A DNA stretch of 64,000 nt. Origin: Sphingomonas sp. R647. Its GTDB lineage: Bacteria > Pseudomonadota > Alphaproteobacteria > Sphingomonadales > Sphingomonadaceae. A program made the translations under genes and the position numbers. Below the pieces are notes generated by a model. It made no database searches. It was not told where the DNA came from and was given only the letters and a program-made list of their open reading frames with translations. The stretch covers positions 124,001 through 188,000 of the forward strand of contig NZ_JAIQXT010000003.1 of assembly GCF_020177055.1 (NCBI RefSeq), in the 5' to 3' direction. This document shows positions 58,582 through 64,000 of this stretch, piece after piece (within the stretch, counting starts at the first letter, position 1; each line of letters opens with the position of its first letter).

Positions 58582-61524
58582 ATGACACAAAGAGCGCTGT
58601 TTGTCTGTAGTGCCAAGTCGGCGCCGGTTCTCGAACATGGCGAGGCCGACTGCCGGAAAATCGTCGAAACGCTGACCGACGCGCTGTACGGCGGCGCCGA
58701 GGTGTTCATGCCCGGCGCGCCGTTACTGGACTGCCCAACCGCGGGTACTTTTCTGAATTCGCTTTCGGACTTCATTGCCGCGACTCGCGACACCGCACAG
58801 CGTATCCTCTATTTCACCGGCCACGGAAGATGGGAGGCCAACCAATTCGCCTTCGAGTTCGGTGAAGACCAGTTTGCGCTGTTCTCCGTCGCCTCGACAC
58901 TGCTGCAGGGCCAAGGCGCTGCAAAGACGCTGTTCATCATCGACGCATGCCACTCGGGTGGAGCGACCTCGACTGGTCTAAAGTCGAGCGGGGTTTTTCC
59001 GGTCAGTGCCGGGTCGTGCGTGCTCGCATCATGCAAGGATATCGAACTAAGCCGCGAGGTTGCTCAGCAAGGCAGCCTATTCACCCATTATTTCTGCGAA
59101 GCGATCACGACCGGTCTGGGCGGTAAGAAAAGCCAGCACGGCATGATCTCGGTCACCGATCTGCTCGACTATGTGAAGCCGAAGCTAGAAGCGCATGGGG
59201 AAAGCGCGCTGACCAAGCAGACACCAAACTACACGATCAGCCAAGGTGAAGGTGCTTTCTGGATCGCGACCAACATAACCGGCGCGTTGGTGGAAACCTC
59301 TGGCGCCATCTCCGCGGGGCCGGCGCGGGACGCGGATCCGCACCGGGTGCCGCCCGACGGCGCGACTTACGACGATCTTGACGAGCCGGCGGTGATCGCG
59401 CTGGCGGAGACAGAGCTCGGCATGACACTGCCGGGTGTCGAGGCGGCCAAGCAGCTCGGACTATTTTATTCGGCGACCGATCGGCGTCCGACGACCGCTG
59501 CGCTACTCTGCCTTGGCAAGTCTCCCCACCATTTCTTCCCAGAGATCGAATCGGTTTTCTCTAACGGGCAGAAATCCGGGAAGACAAACACTACCCGGAT
59601 CGATGGCACGTTATTCCGGCAATTCGAGCGACTGGTCGAGCTGACGTTGAAGAGTCTTGATCGACACTCAGTCTATTCCCAAACCGGAGTTCGGACAGAT
59701 GAATATGAGATCCGGCCGGAAGTGCTGCGCGAAGCGATCGCCAATGCGCTCACGCACCGCGATTTCTTGGGTCCGGGACGAGTCCAGGTCCATGTTCACG
59801 AAGCGTATGTCGAAATCCTCAATCCCGGCGCTTTTCCTGAGGGGCACGATTGGCAAGCGTTGCTCGATCAGCCTGGGGCATCGCTGACTGGGAACCGTCG
59901 GCTCGCCAATTTGCTGTGCAAGCTCGGCGCGGTCGAAGGCGTCGGTCAGGGGTTCCACGTCCTTCACGCATTTCGCGAGGAGCGAGGCGAGAACGCGATC
60001 CGCTTCGAAGAAGGGGGCGGCGTCGTGCGCTGTTTCGTGAAACGGCCACCCCCCGAGCTGAAGACCAACGACAGCGAGAAGGCGGCGCTGGCGACGTTGT
60101 TCGAGCGTGAGGCGCAGGAGCAGCTCGGGCTAGCTCTCGAGACGCAGGCGCGATCGATCGAGCGCGTCTCTGTGCTCGGCGAACGTTACGAGCTCGACCA
60201 GATCTTCGTTACGCCAGAACTGCGCGACGAACGCGGCAACATCTCCCACTTTGCCGATGTCGCCCAGCGAATCACGTCCGGCGGCGGTTACCGGGCAGTG
60301 GTGGTAGGCGCCCCAGGTATGGGGAAAACGACCTTCCTCAAGAAACTGGCGCAGGACCTCCTTCCCGAGGCGATGCGCGCCGAAATGAATGACCGAGGCA
60401 CAGATCCGGCCGACAGTTTCAGACCTTGGGTCCAAGTCGCTGATCCGGTTGTGCTATATCTCCCGCTGCGCGCGGTTAACGCTGATTTGTCCCTGATCAG
60501 TGCGTTGTCTATTTTGCTCGGCATTAGTCGCGGCACGATCGATCGGCTGCTGCGCGAACATTCCACAGTGCTGCTGTTCGACGGGTTCGACGAAGTCGCG
60601 CCGGAACAACGAAGTGAAATCGCCGAAGAGATTACCCGGCTCGCGGAAACGCGAAATAACCTGTCGATCGTCGTCACTTCGCGGCAGACGGAGCATCTAC
60701 CGGATCTGTTCCCGGGTGCTGAGACACTGACGATCCAGCCCTTTTCCCCCGCGCAGACACGCAGGCTTGTCGAGCGGTCACTACCGCACGCATCTGCGCG
60801 GTTCGTGCTCGAATTAGAGAATGACACCGGCCTCCTCGCCAACCCGCTATTCGCTCAGATCGCTGGTATCGTCGCTCGGGAATATGGCAACGTACCCTTA
60901 ACCCGGTCTCGACTGGTCGGAGCGTTGGTAGAGACGATTATGTTCCGCCACGATGCCGGAAAGGGGGCGTTCAAACGCAGCTCGCGTGTCGATCCCCATG
61001 AAATGATCCGCCTCATGCAGTCGATCGCGCTAATGATGGTACTACATGCAAAGTCGAATTTGCACCGCGATGATGCAATTGAATTTATTGACCGTGCCAT
61101 TCATTCGACGCGCCTCCGCTCCGCGCGGGGATACGAGGCCGATCAAATTCTCGACGAGATCCTCGAACTCGGCTTCTTCCTCGTGCGGGATGGAGACAGT
61201 ATTGTCGCTTTCCACCGCGCGATCGTCGAGCAGTTGGCGGTCGAAGGCGGCCGCGACACGATGCCCGATGCGCCGCATTTTACGAAGCTGGTGATGGCGG
61301 TGCTGCGCCAGCAGCGATCGCTGCCCCTCGCGATGGACTTTGTCGAAGGGTGGGTAGAGTCGCGGGGACAGGCCAGTGATTTGATCGAGCGTTTGAAGGC
61401 CGAACGCGAGTTTGCGAATGACGTCGCGGCCTTATTGGAGGAAGTCATCGACAAGGTCGAAGCGCTGCTACCTAGCTTTCGCGCATTTCCGGAAAACCTG
61501 GGGGATTTGCTCGGCGGCGACTAA
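58582..61524 (+). CDS. Caspase-like protease / RecG-type HATPase / NACHT fusion
   Basis: 980 residues. Residues 1-~230 are a caspase-like domain: ILYFTGHGRWEA (catalytic His ~80) and LFIIDACHSGGA (catalytic Cys ~122). Residues ~370-490 match the ATP-binding fold (HATPase_c_4/AlbA-RecG type) with VLREAIANALTHRDF, EILNPGAFPEG and NRRLANLLCKLGAVEGVGQG. From ~560 there is a NACHT NTPase: Walker A VVGAPGMGKTTFLKK (~575), Walker B LLFDGFDEV (~665), sensor VVTSRQTEHLPDL. The rest is helical. The plan is protease effector plus NTPase sensor, as in bacterial NLR-like defence or cell-death proteins. The start is 33 bp from the divergent EACC1-like start. Confidence 0.8.
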   Translation: MTQRALFVCSAKSAPVLEHGEADCRKIVETLTDALYGGAEVFMPGAPLLDCPTAGTFLNSLSDFIAATRDTAQRILYFTGHGRWEANQFAFEFGEDQFALFSVASTLLQGQGAAKTLFIIDACHSGGATSTGLKSSGVFPVSAGSCVLASCKDIELSREVAQQGSLFTHYFCEAITTGLGGKKSQHGMISVTDLLDYVKPKLEAHGESALTKQTPNYTISQGEGAFWIATNITGALVETSGAISAGPARDADPHRVPPDGATYDDLDEPAVIALAETELGMTLPGVEAAKQLGLFYSATDRRPTTAALLCLGKSPHHFFPEIESVFSNGQKSGKTNTTRIDGTLFRQFERLVELTLKSLDRHSVYSQTGVRTDEYEIRPEVLREAIANALTHRDFLGPGRVQVHVHEAYVEILNPGAFPEGHDWQALLDQPGASLTGNRRLANLLCKLGAVEGVGQGFHVLHAFREERGENAIRFEEGGGVVRCFVKRPPPELKTNDSEKAALATLFEREAQEQLGLALETQARSIERVSVLGERYELDQIFVTPELRDERGNISHFADVAQRITSGGGYRAVVVGAPGMGKTTFLKKLAQDLLPEAMRAEMNDRGTDPADSFRPWVQVADPVVLYLPLRAVNADLSLISALSILLGISRGTIDRLLREHSTVLLFDGFDEVAPEQRSEIAEEITRLAETRNNLSIVVTSRQTEHLPDLFPGAETLTIQPFSPAQTRRLVERSLPHASARFVLELENDTGLLANPLFAQIAGIVAREYGNVPLTRSRLVGALVETIMFRHDAGKGAFKRSSRVDPHEMIRLMQSIALMMVLHAKSNLHRDDAIEFIDRAIHSTRLRSARGYEADQILDEILELGFFLVRDGDSIVAFHRAIVEQLAVEGGRDTMPDAPHFTKLVMAVLRQQRSLPLAMDFVEGWVESRGQASDLIERLKAEREFANDVAALLEEVIDKVEALLPSFRAFPENLGDLLGGD

Positions 61525-61672
61525 CAACGCGCTCCGTAGGGTACACGTCGATACTAAACTCGTTGCAAGAGTTTTGGTGCCAAATCCTTGAAACCCCCGA
61601 GGCAACCTATGAGGTCGTCAGGCGAAAAGCTGTCAGTCCGCTTCCGGCCCATTTTCGGCCATCGGGCAGCAG

Positions 61673-62902
61673 CTAAATCCGCCTTCGCTGACCAAATTCG
61701 ACCGACAGAACTTGCCCGCCGCTGCGAAGCAGGTCGAGGTAGTCTGACCAGTGCTGCATCATACGGACGCGCTCATCCCAATATTGTCCGCGGGCATACG
61801 CGCGTCGGACGCCGTTGTTCTCCATGTGGGCAAGTTGGCGCTCGATCGCATCCGGGTTCCAGATACCCATCTCGTTTAGCAGGGTTGCAGCCATTGCCCT
61901 GAACCCGTGCGCCGTCATCTGCTCCTGTCCGTAGCCCATGCGACGCAACGCGAGCGTAATCGTGTTCTCCGACATCGGTCGCTTCCAGCTATGGCAAGCG
62001 GGGAAGACGTAGGGACTGTGCCCGGTCAGCGGCCTGACCTTGTCGAGCAACTCAAGGACCTGACTTGAGAGAGGGACTTGATGGGGCCAGCGCATCTTCA
62101 TCTTGTCGGCGGGGATGGACCAGACGGCGCGTTCGAAATCGAACTCAGCCCACTCGGCCTTCCGCAGTTCGCCCGGACGGACGAAAACGTGCGGGGTCAT
62201 CCGAAGCGCGAACTTCGTGATGCCGTAGCCTGAGAAATCCTCAATGTCGCGAAGGAGTTCTCCCACCTGCTTCGGGGAGGTGATTGCAGCGTAGTGCTTG
62301 GTCTTGGGAACGACGATCGCTCCACGGAGATCTGCCGCCACGTCGCGTTGCGCGCGTCCGGTGGCAATTCCGTAGCGCAGAACCCGGCTGATAACGCTGC
62401 GCATTCGGCGCGCGCTTTCGTACCTGCCGGTGGCTTCAAGCTTGCGCAGAACCGCGAGCACCTCAAGCGCTTCGATCTGATTGACCGGGCGATCGCCGAT
62501 CAGCGGGTAAGCTTTGCCGAGCAGCCATTGCACCTTGTCTAGGGTGACTCCCGCACGTCCTTCGCGAGTGATCTTCGTGATCCATTCCTCGGCGACGGCT
62601 TTGAACGACGTGCTGGCGTCGAACTGGGCACGAATCTTCCTGAGCTTCTTTTCCGCGCCCGGGTCCCGGCCCTCGGCCACCAGCTTTCGGGCTGCGTCGC
62701 GTTTCTCGCGTACTTCAGCCAGGCCGACTTCTGGCCAGACGCCAAGCGCCAGCGTCTTCTGCTTGCCGAGGAACCGGTAACGAAGGCGCCAGTATTTGGC
62801 GCCGTTGGGCATCACCAGGAGGAAGAGAGAACGCTCATCCGAGAGCTTGTAGGCCTTAGCTTGAGGCTGGGCATTCTTGATGCTGAGAACGGTAAGCGCC
62901 AT
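61673..62902 (-). CDS. Tyrosine-recombinase integrase (P4-type, DUF4102 N-terminus)
   Basis: 409 residues from ATG 62902 (GGAG upstream; the frame to 62965 is discounted). N-terminal DUF4102/arm-binding domain (ALTVLSIKNAQPQAKAYKLSD), core-binding region, and catalytic Arg in VRPGELRKAEW (~244), HGFR (~332) and Tyr in RRAYARGQYWDERV (~374). It inserts the island and probably excises it with the AlpA-like protein. It points leftward into the island with its start near the right end. Confidence 0.93.
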   Translation of the reverse strand: MALTVLSIKNAQPQAKAYKLSDERSLFLLVMPNGAKYWRLRYRFLGKQKTLALGVWPEVGLAEVREKRDAARKLVAEGRDPGAEKKLRKIRAQFDASTSFKAVAEEWITKITREGRAGVTLDKVQWLLGKAYPLIGDRPVNQIEALEVLAVLRKLEATGRYESARRMRSVISRVLRYGIATGRAQRDVAADLRGAIVVPKTKHYAAITSPKQVGELLRDIEDFSGYGITKFALRMTPHVFVRPGELRKAEWAEFDFERAVWSIPADKMKMRWPHQVPLSSQVLELLDKVRPLTGHSPYVFPACHSWKRPMSENTITLALRRMGYGQEQMTAHGFRAMAATLLNEMGIWNPDAIERQLAHMENNGVRRAYARGQYWDERVRMMQHWSDYLDLLRSGGQVLSVEFGQRRRI

Positions 62903-63376
62903 GGGGTATCTCCATCCGAAAACCGGGTGGAAAACGAGCCCAGATGTACCACCAAATGGGGGCATCTGTGGGCAAATCCACCCGAACAGCGTCGGACAAA
63001 GTAGCAGGAAAAGCGCTTATTTTTCAGTCCGTTGCTGGACGTCTGGGGACGTCCTTGGACCGGAAAATGGTGCCAGAAGAACACTCCCATCGGCACTCAA
63101 GTAGCTGATTTCCTACGCGAATTGGCAGTGGGAAATCACCAGCACCATCAATAGCACCATCATATCTTCTGGAAAAGGCTGGATTTCCACGGATCAAGCA
63201 TATGTGACGTCGCAAAGAAGTGCCGGTTAGTGCGGCCCTTGGTCATCAAGAATAGCCTGCCCGCGCCCCAGCGACCCCCATCGACCGAAACCAGAATGTC
63301 TCCCTGCAGCAAATCACGCGTAGTTGATCATGCACCGCCTGATCGTTCACGAACGCGATACGACCAAAGAAGAACA
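62903..63376. other. Integrase upstream region, probable island right end
   Basis: 474 bp without a gene. It has the repeat GGACGTC-TGGG-GACGTCC (63037-63054), a candidate arm or core binding site, and TGGTGCCAGAAGAACACT (63068-63085), which resembles the left candidate at 30384. No tRNA gene is present. The last ~200 bp before cueR look like ordinary spacer; no copper-box promoter was confidently read. Confidence 0.4.
63068..63085. other. Candidate right attachment-like sequence
   Basis: TGGTGCCAGAAGAACACT lies 165 bp upstream of the integrase start and partly matches the sequence at 30384-30402. The match is imperfect and no tRNA is complete, so this is only a candidate. Confidence 0.25.
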
Positions 63377-63769
63377 TCAGGTCGGTCGTTCAAGCGAGTC
63401 TATGATCGGGCAGTCGGGGCGGTCGTCACCGCAGCATCGGGCCGCCAGATCAAGCAGCGCGCGCCGCATTTTTTCGAGCGCCTCCGCCTTGCGGTGTAGT
63501 TCCTCGGCGCGTGCGGTCGCCAGCGACTTAACGTCGGCCGACGACCGCGCGCCGTCGTGCCACAAATCAAGCAGCGTTCGGATCTCTTCGATGGGGAAGC
63601 CAAGGTCACGGGCGTTGGCGATGAAGCGCAACCGATGCATGTCGGCGTCGGAATAATCGCGGTAGCCGCTGTCCCGGCGCGGCGGTGCCGGGACGAGGCC
63701 GATCTTCTCGTAGTGCCGGATCATCCGCTGCGAGACACCGCTCGCCTCCGACGCGGGTCCGATTTTCAT
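63377..63769 (-). CDS. cueR: CueR-like MerR-family copper regulator
   Basis: 130 residues. MerR winged helix [25 protein letters not shown], long dimerisation helix, and a C-terminal metal loop [11 protein letters not shown] with two metal-coordinating Cys as in CueR/HmrR. It activates copper-export genes on Cu(I) or Ag(I). The ATG overlaps the stop of copA (63766-63769), so it is cotranscribed with it. Confidence 0.92.
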   Translation of the reverse strand: MKIGPASEASGVSQRMIRHYEKIGLVPAPPRRDSGYRDYSDADMHRLRFIANARDLGFPIEEIRTLLDLWHDGARSSADVKSLATARAEELHRKAEALEKMRRALLDLAARCCGDDRPDCPIIDSLERPT

Positions 63770-64000
63770 AGTTTCACCCGGTTCAATCGCAGGGCATTGA
63801 GGACGACGGTGAACGAAGACAGCGCCATCGCCGCGCCCGCGAACATCGGCGACATCAGGATGCCGAACGGGGGATAGAGCACGCCCGCCGCAATCGGTAC
63901 GCCGAGTCCGTTGAAGAGGAACGAGAAGAATAAATTCTGGCGGATGTTGCGCATCGTCGCATCGGCCAGTCTGCGTGCTCGGACGATTGCGGTCAAATCT
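63766..64000 (-). CDS. copA: Copper-translocating P-type ATPase, C-terminal part (5' end outside window)
   Basis: Open frame to the right edge, so only the last ~77 residues are present: [68 protein letters not shown] is the last transmembrane pair of CopA (read in parts). It exports Cu(I) across the inner membrane. It is followed by cueR with a 4-bp overlap. Confidence 0.92.
   Translation of the reverse strand, partial: DLTAIVRARRLADATMRNIRQNLFFSFLFNGLGVPIAAGVLYPPFGILMSPMFAGAAMALSSFTVVLNALRLNRVKL

Overview
The window looks like chromosome of an alphaproteobacterium of the Sphingomonadaceae (Sphingomonas/Sphingobium/Novosphingobium type). The evidence is the high GC, long TonB-dependent receptors, a LigM/DesA-like tetrahydrofolate-dependent demethylase next to metF and purU, and a DUF2958/DUF736/DUF3363-relaxase mobile backbone. 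This rests on gene content only; no rRNA or intact tRNA gene was seen.

Positions 1-29.7 kb read as a stable metabolic region. It starts with a polysaccharide-uronate operon on the minus strand (TonB receptor, alginate-lyase-family protein, SGNH acetylesterase). A CrbS/CrbR-like pair follows: a LuxR-type response regulator and an SSS-transporter/hybrid histidine kinase, convergent and overlapping by 27 bp. Next is a one-carbon block: purU and metF on the minus strand, then an alpha/beta hydrolase and a LigM/DesA-like demethylase on the plus strand. IclR, SnoaL-like and MetE-like genes and a divergent LysR gene come next, then a paoABC-type periplasmic molybdenum aldehyde oxidoreductase without paoD.

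Positions 21.6-29.7 kb hold a complete RNA-repair locus. rtcR (CARF plus sigma-54 activator) is divergent from rsr (Ro60-like), five tandem Y-RNA-like noncoding RNAs, rtcB, an unknown gene, an RlaP-like nucleotidyltransferase and rtcA. A GG-N10-GC sigma-54 promoter lies before rsr and an inverted repeat lies at the rtcR start. The Y RNA array is the most striking non-coding feature: five units share a covarying two-helix stem, and four carry tRNA-like modules, at least some of them circularly permuted.

Positions about 30-63 kb form an accessory island with an integrase near its right end. In order it holds: a frameshifted orphan domain protein; a minus-strand operon (ribbon-helix-helix protein, two cytosine-5 DNA methyltransferases, a restriction-endonuclease-like protein); a phospholipase-D-like protein; a plus-strand operon of a 1,021-residue unknown, an 1,806-residue helicase/DUF1998 protein and a nuclease-UvrD helicase (Druantia/DISARM-like mixture); a Septu-like ATPase/HNH pair; a decayed relaxase; a mobilisation backbone (DUF2958, sigma-like HTH, nucleotidyltransferase-HEPN, DUF736, HNH, relaxase, CopG, AlpA-like HTH); and a divergent EACC1-like / caspase-HATPase-NACHT pair. 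The window ends in cueR and the 3' part of copA, probably chromosome again.

Most long opposite-strand reading frames in the GC-rich parts are shadows of these genes and were left out. Domain and family names are from reading the protein sequences; no database search was run.
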